Below the pieces are notes generated by a model, which was not told where the DNA came from, ran no database searches, and was given only the letters and a program-made list of their open reading frames with translations. The position numbers and the translations under genes were made by a program. From an uncultured Acidimicrobiaceae bacterium (GTDB lineage Bacteria > Actinomycetota > Acidimicrobiia > Acidimicrobiales > Ilumatobacteraceae), in NCBI GenBank assembly GCA_903919215.1, contig CAIXHI010000196.1, forward strand, positions 1 to 16,688: a stretch of 16,688 nt of DNA, written 5' to 3'. Each line of letters opens with the position of its first letter. Within the stretch, counting starts at the first letter, position 1. Positions 8,137-15,030 of this stretch are shown here, one piece after another.

Positions 8137-9762
8137 ATGCGCAAGAAGCTCGTCATCTCCCTCGTGGGTATTGTGGTGCTCGCGTACGGTGCGTTGTTCG
8201 CCGTACTGCTTACCGACACCAAGCCTGCGCTCGGCCTCGATCTGCAGGGCGGCATCTCTGTCACCCAGCGGCCCAAGGACGGCACCAGTTACAACTCCCA
8301 GAGCCTCGATCTGGCCGTAGAGAAGATTCGCGAGCGAGTCGACAGTCTCGGTGTGTCGGAGCCGGAGATCTTGCGTCAGGGTGACACGATCGTCGTCAAC
8401 CTTCCCGGAGTGAAGAACCAGCGTCAGGCCGAAGAACTGGTGCAGGTGACCGGTCAGGTCTACCTGCGTCCGGTGATGGGTGGATGTCAGGTCGTCAACA
8501 ACACCCCCAGCACCACGGTCGTTGGTGGCAGCACGACCACGGTCGTTGGTGGCAGCACGACCACGGTCGCCGGCGGCAGCACCACTGTGGTCGCCACGAG
8601 CACCACCGCTGCAGGCGGGCCGTCACGTCCGGCCGACGGCAGCACCACGACGACAACACCTGGAACTAGCACTACGACTGCAGCGGGCAGCAGCACCACC
8701 AGCACGGTCGCTGATGGCAGCACCACCAGCACCACAGCGGCGCCTGTCGATGCAAACGGTGTCCCGATCCAGCAGAGCGATCCGACGGCCACGCAGTACT
8801 TGCCGGTCAAGGGTTCGGATCCGGCGCAGTACTGCCCGGTCGGCCCGGCTCAGGGCACCGGTGAGGTGTTCTCCGACAACGCCGGCGCCTCGATCATCAA
8901 TAACAGCGGTTGGGGTGTCACCGTCGACCTGCGCGGCGGCGCCAAGGGCGAAGACATCTGGAACAACTTGGCCAACCAGTGTTTCAACAAGCAGACCACC
9001 TGCCCCACCCAGCAGCTGGCGATCGAACTCGACGGCACGCTCCAGTCGGTGGCCACCGTGCAGACAGCCAACTTCAACGGCAGTGTGCAGATCAGTGGTT
9101 CGTTCAGCGAAGGTGAAGCACGCAACCTGGCCCGCGTGATCAACAGCGGCTCGCTACCCGTGCAGCTGCAACTCGAGTCGGTGCAGAACGTCTCACCCAC
9201 GCTCGGCAAGGATTCGCTGCGCGCTGCCTGGCTTTCGGGCCTTGTCGGTGTGGCGCTCGTGCTGGTGTTCATGGCGTTCTACTACCGCACACTCGGTTTG
9301 ATCGTCGCTGCCGGTCTCACCGTGTCGGGTTCGCTGCTCTGGAGCATCATCTCCATCCTGTCGCGTACACAGGGTCTGGCCCTGTCGCTGTCGGGTATCG
9401 CTGGCATCATCGTGTCGGTCGGTGTCACCGTCGACTCGTACGTGGTGTTCTTCGAACGATTGAAGGATGAAGTGCGGTCGGGTAAGACGCTGCGCAACAG
9501 CGCGCAACGCGGCTTCACTGCAGCCTGGCGCACGATTGTGATCGCCGACCTCGTGTCGCTGATCGGTGCAATGGTGCTGTGGTACCTCACCGTCGGTGCG
9601 GTACGTGGCTTCGCATTCTTCCTCGGTCTTTCCACCGCCTGCGACATGTTCGTGGCGTACTTCTTCACCCGTCCCACCGTCCTGCTCCTCGCCCGCACCA
9701 CGTGGATGGAGCGACGCAAGGTGATGGGCATCGAAGTCTCGAACATGGGAGGTGCGGCGTGA
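8137..9762 (+). CDS. secD: Protein translocase subunit SecD with Thr/Ser/Gly-rich insert
   Basis: Membrane protein that, with SecF, uses the proton gradient to pull exported proteins off the SecYEG channel. It has 541 residues. TM1 is at about residues 5-25, followed by the motif LGLDLQGGISV. A large extracytoplasmic P1 domain follows, then five membrane helices from about residue 363 that include the conserved VDSYVVFFERLKDE with Asp433. P1 carries an insert at residues about 125-203 made almost only of Thr, Ser, Gly, Ala and Val, partly encoded by 24-bp DNA repeats. Four cysteines lie on the outer side, at 117, 233, 282 and 289; Cys117 and Cys233 bracket the insert. Low-complexity P1 insertions occur in other actinobacterial SecD proteins (proline-rich in mycobacteria). 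No ribosome binding site is evident after the 8-bp gap. The last 4 bp overlap secF (GTGA). Confidence 0.96.
   Translation: MRKKLVISLVGIVVLAYGALFAVLLTDTKPALGLDLQGGISVTQRPKDGTSYNSQSLDLAVEKIRERVDSLGVSEPEILRQGDTIVVNLPGVKNQRQAEELVQVTGQVYLRPVMGGCQVVNNTPSTTVVGGSTTTVVGGSTTTVAGGSTTVVATSTTAAGGPSRPADGSTTTTTPGTSTTTAAGSSTTSTVADGSTTSTTAAPVDANGVPIQQSDPTATQYLPVKGSDPAQYCPVGPAQGTGEVFSDNAGASIINNSGWGVTVDLRGGAKGEDIWNNLANQCFNKQTTCPTQQLAIELDGTLQSVATVQTANFNGSVQISGSFSEGEARNLARVINSGSLPVQLQLESVQNVSPTLGKDSLRAAWLSGLVGVALVLVFMAFYYRTLGLIVAAGLTVSGSLLWSIISILSRTQGLALSLSGIAGIIVSVGVTVDSYVVFFERLKDEVRSGKTLRNSAQRGFTAAWRTIVIADLVSLIGAMVLWYLTVGAVRGFAFFLGLSTACDMFVAYFFTRPTVLLLARTTWMERRKVMGIEVSNMGGAA
8512..8583 (+). repeat. Three tandem 24-bp repeats inside secD
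   Basis: Units 8512-8535 and 8536-8559 are identical; unit 8560-8583 differs at three positions. Each begins ACCACGGTCG and encodes eight residues, TTVVGGST or TTVAGGST. Further degenerate ACC/AGC-rich sequence continues to about 8740 and encodes the rest of the low-complexity insert. This is an in-frame coding repeat likely to change copy number by slippage, not a CRISPR. Confidence 0.9.
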
Positions 9763-10949
9763 GCAGCACGATCGACAACGATTCGGTCGACACCGTGATC
9801 GTCGACGACGTCGTCCGTCAACGGCGCGGCCGCGGTGGTCGCCTCTACCACGGCGAGACTGCAGTCGACTTCTACGGTCGCCGCTGGTGGGGACTGGGCA
9901 TCTCCGGCCTGCTGCTGCTGATCAGCCTCGGCTCGATCATTTTCAGCGGTCTCAACCTCAGCCTCGACTTCAAGGGCGGCGTGTCCTGGGAAGTCCCGTC
10001 GAAGGATCTCAGCGAGGCGGACGCCCGCGCTGTACTCACCGACAACGGCATCGACGGCGCGACTGCCAAGGTGCAAGTGCTGACGAATGCTGACACCGGA
10101 CTGCGTACTCTCGAGGTGCAGGTCGGCGAGCAGACCGATGCTGTCCGCCAGAAGGTGCAGCAGGCATTCGCCACCAAGGTCGGTGCATCGATCGACGATG
10201 TCAGCACGAACTCGGTCAGTTCCACATGGGGCAAGACCATCACCGACAAGGCTGTGCGCGCGCTCATCGTGTTCACCGTCTTGGTCGCAGCGTTCATCGC
10301 ATGGCGACTCGAGTGGCGCATGGCAGGTGCCGCGATCGCGGCCATGCTGCACGACGTGTTGCTCAGCGTGGGTGTGTACTCGCTGTTGGGCTTCGAGGTG
10401 ACACCGGCAACGGTGGTGGCCTTCCTCACGATCCTTGGTTTCTCGTTGTACGACACGATCGTCGTCTTCGACAAGGTGCAGGAGAACCAGCGGCGTTACA
10501 GCGGCTCGCGCATACCGTACGCCGACGTGCTCAACGTGTCGATGAACCAGGTGCTGATGCGCTCGCTGAACACCACGCTCGCCGCGGTCCTGCCGGTGCT
10601 CTCACTGCTGGTGTTGGGCTCGGGCATCATGGGTGCGGTCAGTCTTCGCCACTTCGCACTGGCACTGCTGGTCGGCCTCCTCACCGGTGCCTACTCATCG
10701 ATCTTCATCGCCTCGCCACTGGTCGCCATCGCCAAGGAGCGCGAGCCGCGATATGCGCCGTTGCGCGGCCGTCACGCCTCGGGTGCTGAACTCGAGCGTC
10801 TGGTGCACGGTGCAATGCCGTCCAGTCGTCGTGAGGCTCGCCAGAAGGTGGCCGAATCGAGTGACACGATCGCGGTGTCCGCTGCGCTGACACCAGAGGA
10901 AGTGTTGTCGCACTCGCCTCGCCCGCGGAAGAAGAAGCGCCGCACCTGA
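9759..10949 (+). CDS. secF: Protein translocase subunit SecF
   Basis: Partner of SecD in the proton-driven stage of protein export. It is 396 residues from the GTG at 9759. That start overlaps the secD stop as GTGA and follows GGGAGG at 9747-9752 with a 6-nt gap, so I prefer it to any longer form; upstream codons run inside secD. The N-terminus is acidic then basic (VDDVVRQRRGRGG). TM1 is about residues 45-65, then the LSLDFKGGVSWEV motif, an extracytoplasmic domain of roughly 110 residues, and five helices. The conserved TM4 segment GFSLYDTIVVFDKVQENQR carries Asp232 as the usual conserved Asp. A cytoplasmic tail of about 70 residues ends in the very basic RPRKKKRRT, longer than in E. coli SecF but common in actinobacteria. 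Confidence 0.96.
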   Translation: MSSTIDNDSVDTVIVDDVVRQRRGRGGRLYHGETAVDFYGRRWWGLGISGLLLLISLGSIIFSGLNLSLDFKGGVSWEVPSKDLSEADARAVLTDNGIDGATAKVQVLTNADTGLRTLEVQVGEQTDAVRQKVQQAFATKVGASIDDVSTNSVSSTWGKTITDKAVRALIVFTVLVAAFIAWRLEWRMAGAAIAAMLHDVLLSVGVYSLLGFEVTPATVVAFLTILGFSLYDTIVVFDKVQENQRRYSGSRIPYADVLNVSMNQVLMRSLNTTLAAVLPVLSLLVLGSGIMGAVSLRHFALALLVGLLTGAYSSIFIASPLVAIAKEREPRYAPLRGRHASGAELERLVHGAMPSSRREARQKVAESSDTIAVSAALTPEEVLSHSPRPRKKKRRT

Positions 10950-10958
10950 GCGTGAAGG

Positions 10959-10964
10959 TACCCT
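10959..10964 (+). promoter_or_regulatory. Possible -10 box for apt
   Basis: TACCCT matches TANNNT and ends 7 nt before the ATG at 10972, in the 22-bp gap after secF. A transcript from here would be leaderless or nearly so. No -35 box and no ribosome binding site are visible, which supports the leaderless reading for apt. Confidence 0.4.
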
Positions 10965-10971
10965 CTTGTCC

Positions 10972-11499
10972 ATGACCTCCGACGGACACTGGATGACCAA
11001 GCTGGTCAGGGACATTCCCGACTACCCCAAGCCGGGTGTGACGTTCCGCGATATCACACCACTCCTCGGCAACGCCGACGGTTTCGCACGTTCGATCGAC
11101 GAGTTGGTGCACCGTTTCAGCGGAATCAAGGTCGATCGGGTGCTGGGCATGGAGGCCCGTGGGTTCATCCTCGCCGCCCCTGTTGCGTATCGCCTACATG
11201 CCGGGTTCATCCCGGTACGGAAGGCCGGCAAGCTGCCGTGGGCCGTGGTGCGCGAGGAGTACTCGCTGGAGTACGGCACGGACAAACTCGAGATTCACCG
11301 TGATGCCATCCACCCAGGTGAGCAGATCTTGATCATCGACGATGTCCTGGCAACGGGGGGGACGGCTGAGGCCACTGCCCGTCTGGTGACGGCACTCGGC
11401 GGCGAGATCGTCGGCCTCGGGTTCCTGCTCGAACTCGACGATCTCGGTGGTCGCGATCGACTGCAGGGTCACCTGGTCGAGAGCCTGGTGCACTACTGA
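10972..11499 (+). CDS. apt: Adenine phosphoribosyltransferase
   Basis: Salvages adenine with PRPP to give AMP. The protein is 175 residues from the ATG at 10972, close to the family size of 170-180. Motifs are RDIPDYPKPGVTFRDITPLL near the N-terminus, MEARGFILAAPVAYRL, the adenine-enzyme loop GFIPVRKAGKLP and EEYSLEYGTD, and the PRPP-binding signature ILIIDDVLATGGTAEA with Asp123-Asp124. Starts considered were TTG 10966, ATG 10972 and ATG 10993; I favour 10972 because of the -10-like box just upstream. All keep the domain complete. The stop TGA shares its A with the ATG of rel (TGATG), so rel is translationally coupled. Apt next to rel is a standing pair in actinobacteria and links purine salvage to the stringent response. 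Confidence 0.96.
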   Translation: MTSDGHWMTKLVRDIPDYPKPGVTFRDITPLLGNADGFARSIDELVHRFSGIKVDRVLGMEARGFILAAPVAYRLHAGFIPVRKAGKLPWAVVREEYSLEYGTDKLEIHRDAIHPGEQILIIDDVLATGGTAEATARLVTALGGEIVGLGFLLELDDLGGRDRLQGHLVESLVHY

Positions 11500-13712
11500 T
11501 GGCTGCGGTCGATCGGGTTCTGCCGTGGCGTCGCCACCAGAACGCGACGGCCGAGGAACTGACGCCCCTGCTGCACGCGTACAAACGGCGGCATCCAAAG
11601 GCGTCGACGACGTTGATCAACCGCGCCTACGAGACGGCGCGTGAAGCCCACCGGCACCAACTGCGCAGCAGCGGCGAGAGCTACATCAACCACCCGTTGG
11701 CAGTGGCGATGATCGTCGCCGACCTCGGCCTCGACGAGATCTCGCTGGCCGCAGCATTGCTGCACGACGCGGTCGAGGACACCGAGATCACGCTTGCCGA
11801 TGTAGAGGCGCACTTCGGCGCCGAGGTCGCTCAGATCGTCGACGGTGTCACCAAGCTCGAGCGCATCCAGTTCGACTCGAAGGAGGCCCAACAGGCCGCG
11901 ACGATGCGCAAGATGCTGGTGGCGATGGCTCGCGACCTGCGCGTGCTGATCATCAAGCTCGCCGACCGGCTCCACAACATGCGCACGATCGCAGCGATGC
12001 CCAGCGACAAGCAACAGCGCATCGCCCATGAGACGCTGGAGATCTACGCCCCACTGGCGCACCGTCTGGGCATGCAGGAACTGAAGCAGCAGCTGGAGGA
12101 TCTTGCGTTCGCCTCGCTGTATCCGAAGCGGTTCGCCGAGCTCGATCATCTCGTGGCGACGCGGTCGCCCGAACGTGAGGTGTATCTGGCCAAGTCGATT
12201 GCCGAGGTGAAGGGCCGACTCCACGAGTTGAACATCGTCGCCGAGGTCACGGGGCGGCCGAAGCACCTCTGGAGCATCTACGAGAAGATGGTGCAGAAGG
12301 GGCGCGAGTTCGACGACATCTTCGACCTCATCGCCGTGCGTGTGATCGTCGACTCGGTGAAGGATTGCTACGCCGCGTTGGGGTGTATCCACGGTCGGTA
12401 CAAGCCGGTGGTGGGTCGCTTCAAGGACTACATCGCGATGCCCAAGTTCAACCTGTACCAGAGCTTGCACACAACGGTGATCGGCCCCGGTGGCAAGGTC
12501 ATCGAGATGCAGATTCGCACGCGAGAGATGCATCAGCGCGCTGAGTGGGGTGTTGCTGCGCACTGGGCGTACAAGGACGAGAACGCCGCCTCGGACATCG
12601 ACTGGCTGAATCGGATCATCGACTGGCAGGCGGAGATCAGCGATCCTGCGGCCTTCATGGAGAACTTGAAGACCGACCTCGAACAGGACGAGGTGTTCGT
12701 GTTCACCCCCAAGGGGAAGGTGGTCACGCTGCCAGTCGGTGCCACCACCATCGACTTCGCGTACACCGTGCACACGGAGGTCGGGCACAAGTGCATCGGC
12801 GCCAAAGTGAACGGCCGTCTGGTGCCGCTACAGCAGCAACTGAAGAGCGGTGATACGTGCGAGATCTTCACCTCCAAGGTGGAGTCCGCCGGCCCGTCGC
12901 GCGACTGGCTGCAGTTCGTGGAGTCGCCGCGGGCACGCAACAAGATCAAACAGTGGTTCTCGCGAGAGCGGCGCGAAGACAACATCGAGTCTGGTCGCGA
13001 GGAGCTCACCAAGGAGTTCCGCCGCGAGGCGCTGCCGATCCAGCGCATCTGGCAACACGAGGCGTTCCTCGAGGAGATCGAGGCTCACTCATACGCCGAT
13101 CTCGACTCGCTGCTGGCAGCGATCGGCGAGGGGCACGTATCTGCCCGCTCGATCGCCCAGAAGGTGGCGCGACGCCTCCAGTCGGATGGCAACGAAGCGC
13201 TTCCCGCATCCGTGCTACCTCACCGTGGCCCCAAGCGTCCGCACAATGCAGCCGGTGTGCACGTCGAGGGTCTCGACGATGTGCTCGTGCGGTTGTCGCG
13301 CTGCTGTACTCCAGTGCCGGGAGACGACATCGTCGGCTTCGTGACCCGTGGGCGGGGCGTGTCGGTGCACCGCACGGACTGCGCGAACGCCGTCAGCTTG
13401 ATGAGCGAGCAAGCAGCACGACTGCTCGACGTCGAGTGGGACCACGAGCAGGGCAAGACGCTCTTCCGTGCTGGCGTCGAGGTGGTTGCGCTCGACCGCT
13501 CGAAGTTGTTGCGTGATGTCGCCAACTCGCTGAGCGAGCAGCACGTGAACATCGTGGCGTGCAGTACCCACACCGGCTCCGATCGGGTGGCCAAGATGCG
13601 GTTCGAATTCGAAATGGCCGACCCCTCGCATCTGGAGAGCGTGTTGCGCGTGATCAAGCAGATCGACTCGGTGTACGACGCTTACCGCCTGGTGCCCGGC
13701 AAGGGCGGCTGA
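11499..13712 (+). CDS. rel: Bifunctional (p)ppGpp synthetase/hydrolase Rel (RSH)
   Basis: Makes (p)ppGpp from ATP and GDP/GTP on starved ribosomes and also degrades it, setting the stringent response. The 737 residues hold the full RSH layout. The HD hydrolase domain has His89-Asp90 in LLHDAVEDTE and Asp156 in LADRLHNMRT. The synthetase domain contains RPKHLWSIYEKM and the Arg307-Phe-Lys-Asp310 motif in GRFKDYIAMPKFNLYQSLHT. TGS covers about residues 397-460 (EVFVFTPKGKVVTLP). The zinc-finger/CC region has RCCTPVPGDDIVGFVTRGRG with Cys602-Cys603, and ACT covers about 656-733. The RxKD form marks bifunctional Rel/SpoT enzymes, as opposed to the ExDD of synthetase-only RelA. The intact HD site agrees. 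It begins on the apt stop codon. Confidence 0.97.
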   Translation: MAAVDRVLPWRRHQNATAEELTPLLHAYKRRHPKASTTLINRAYETAREAHRHQLRSSGESYINHPLAVAMIVADLGLDEISLAAALLHDAVEDTEITLADVEAHFGAEVAQIVDGVTKLERIQFDSKEAQQAATMRKMLVAMARDLRVLIIKLADRLHNMRTIAAMPSDKQQRIAHETLEIYAPLAHRLGMQELKQQLEDLAFASLYPKRFAELDHLVATRSPEREVYLAKSIAEVKGRLHELNIVAEVTGRPKHLWSIYEKMVQKGREFDDIFDLIAVRVIVDSVKDCYAALGCIHGRYKPVVGRFKDYIAMPKFNLYQSLHTTVIGPGGKVIEMQIRTREMHQRAEWGVAAHWAYKDENAASDIDWLNRIIDWQAEISDPAAFMENLKTDLEQDEVFVFTPKGKVVTLPVGATTIDFAYTVHTEVGHKCIGAKVNGRLVPLQQQLKSGDTCEIFTSKVESAGPSRDWLQFVESPRARNKIKQWFSRERREDNIESGREELTKEFRREALPIQRIWQHEAFLEEIEAHSYADLDSLLAAIGEGHVSARSIAQKVARRLQSDGNEALPASVLPHRGPKRPHNAAGVHVEGLDDVLVRLSRCCTPVPGDDIVGFVTRGRGVSVHRTDCANAVSLMSEQAARLLDVEWDHEQGKTLFRAGVEVVALDRSKLLRDVANSLSEQHVNIVACSTHTGSDRVAKMRFEFEMADPSHLESVLRVIKQIDSVYDAYRLVPGKGG

Positions 13713-13744
13713 AAACGTTCCCTGAGCCGGGGACTTGGCGCCGG

Positions 13745-13750
13745 TAGCCT
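13745..13750 (+). promoter_or_regulatory. Possible -10 box for hisS
   Basis: TAGCCT ends 8 nt before the GTG at 13759, in the 46-bp rel-hisS gap. The 8-mer TAGCCTTG is shared with the queA upstream region. CTGAGC at 13722-13727, with a 17-bp spacer, is a weak -35 candidate. The expected start point is within two bases of the GTG, so hisS-aspS mRNA may be leaderless. Confidence 0.4.
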
Positions 13751-13758
13751 TGAGTCCC

Positions 13759-15030
13759 GTGCCCGAGTTCCAGACCAGCCCCGGGATGCGCGACATCCTT
13801 CCTCCCGAATCCGCCCGCTGGCGGAAGTTCGTGGACGTGTTCGCGCAGGTGGTTCAGGGGGCCGGTTACGGGCAGGTCATCTCTCCGCTCCTCGAAGACC
13901 TCGGCGTCTTCCAGCGCATCGGCGATGCCACCGATGTGGTCACCAAAGAGATGTACGACTTCGTCGACAAGGGCGGCCGTCACATCGCGCTGCGGCCCGA
14001 ACTGACAGCGTCGATCTGTCGTGCGTTTGTGCAACACCGCCCGGTCACGCCGTGGAAGATCTGGTACACCGGCTCGCAGTTCCGCTACGAGAAGCCACAG
14101 CGCGGTCGTTACCGGCAGTTCGACCAGGTGGGTATCGAGGTGCTTGGTGCGGACGACCCCAACCTCGACGTCGAGATCATCGCGCTCGGCTGGGAGTTCT
14201 TCCATTCGCTCGGTCTGCAGCAGGTGAAGTTGCTGTTGAACTCGCTCGGCGAACCGGCCGATCGGGCTGCGTACGTCGAGGCGTTGAAGGCCTATTTCGA
14301 GGCAAATGTTGACGCGCTGAGCGACGAGAGCAAGGTCACGCTGCAGAAGAACCCGCTGCGCGTGCTCGACTCGAAGCGCCCGCAGGATGCCGCGCTGGTG
14401 GCGGGCGCTCCGAAGATCGCCGCCTTCTACAGCGAGGGTGCCGCTGCGCACTTCGCAGCGGTGCAGGCGGGTCTCACCTCGCTCGGCATTCCGTTCACGG
14501 TGGAGTCCAAGCTCGTTCGTGGGCTCGACTACTACCGGCACACCACATTCGAGTACCAGGGCCTCACGCTCGACTCGGCGCAGAACGCGTTGGGCGGCGG
14601 CGGACGCTACGACGGGCTCGTCGAATCGCTCGGTGGGCCGGCGACGGCCGGAGTTGGCTTCGCACTCGGACTCGATCGCACGTTGTTGGCCTGCGACGAC
14701 GAGAGCGTGTTCGCCCCACCCGCCACGGAGGTGGCGGTGTTCGTGGTCGACACCACCGGTGGCAGTGAGGCGTTGGCCATCACCACCGCCCTGCGCGCCG
14801 TCGGTGTCAGCGCCGATCGCGCCTACGAGAACCGCAGCATGAAAAGCCAGATGAAGGCCGCCGACCGCAGCGGCGCCACCTACGCCGTCATCATCGGCAG
14901 CAACGAAGTCGACGCCGGCACCGCCGTCGTGCGTCCACTGCGCGCAGAGCGCACCCCCGACGGTGAGGGCACTCAGATCACCGTGCCCCGCACCGAACTC
15001 ATCGACCACCTGAGGAAAGCCATCTCATGA
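13759..15030 (+). CDS. hisS: Histidyl-tRNA synthetase
   Basis: Charges tRNA-His; class II synthetase. From the GTG at 13759 it has 423 residues, the normal bacterial size. The N-terminus VPEFQTSPGMRDILPPES is the family start (x-G-M-R-D). Motif 2 is FRYEKPQRGRYRQFDQVGIEVLG with Arg109. The histidine-specific motif is LVRGLDYYRHTTFEY with Arg254. The second histidine loop and motif 3 read LGGGGRYDGLVESLG and GVGFALGLDRT. A C-terminal anticodon-binding domain follows (about residues 330-423). A TTG at 13735 is in frame but adds residues outside the family and overlaps the -10-like box. No ribosome binding site precedes the GTG, in line with a leaderless message. Its TGA overlaps the aspS start as ATGA. 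Confidence 0.97.
   Translation: MPEFQTSPGMRDILPPESARWRKFVDVFAQVVQGAGYGQVISPLLEDLGVFQRIGDATDVVTKEMYDFVDKGGRHIALRPELTASICRAFVQHRPVTPWKIWYTGSQFRYEKPQRGRYRQFDQVGIEVLGADDPNLDVEIIALGWEFFHSLGLQQVKLLLNSLGEPADRAAYVEALKAYFEANVDALSDESKVTLQKNPLRVLDSKRPQDAALVAGAPKIAAFYSEGAAAHFAAVQAGLTSLGIPFTVESKLVRGLDYYRHTTFEYQGLTLDSAQNALGGGGRYDGLVESLGGPATAGVGFALGLDRTLLACDDESVFAPPATEVAVFVVDTTGGSEALAITTALRAVGVSADRAYENRSMKSQMKAADRSGATYAVIIGSNEVDAGTAVVRPLRAERTPDGEGTQITVPRTELIDHLRKAIS
15012..15019 (+). promoter_or_regulatory. aspS: Ribosome binding site for aspS
   Basis: GAGGAAAG within the last codons of hisS ends 7 nt before the ATG at 15027. It fixes that ATG as the start rather than the internal ATG at 15042. Confidence 0.6.

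Noticed and set aside
8512..8740. CRISPR-like tandem repeats
   Set aside because: The units are contiguous with no spacers, stay in frame and code for Thr/Ser/Gly-rich SecD sequence.
9579..9758. Longer N-terminus for secF inside secD
   Set aside because: GTG at 9759 has GGGAGG at the right distance and a GTGA stop/start overlap. The longer form would overlap secD by 184 bp.
11493..12788. Minus-strand open frame of 431 codons across apt and rel
   Set aside because: A shadow frame opposite the conserved HD and synthetase domains of rel.
13713..13758. T-box or other leader RNA before hisS
   Set aside because: The 46-bp gap is far too short, and the -10-like box predicts a start at the GTG itself.
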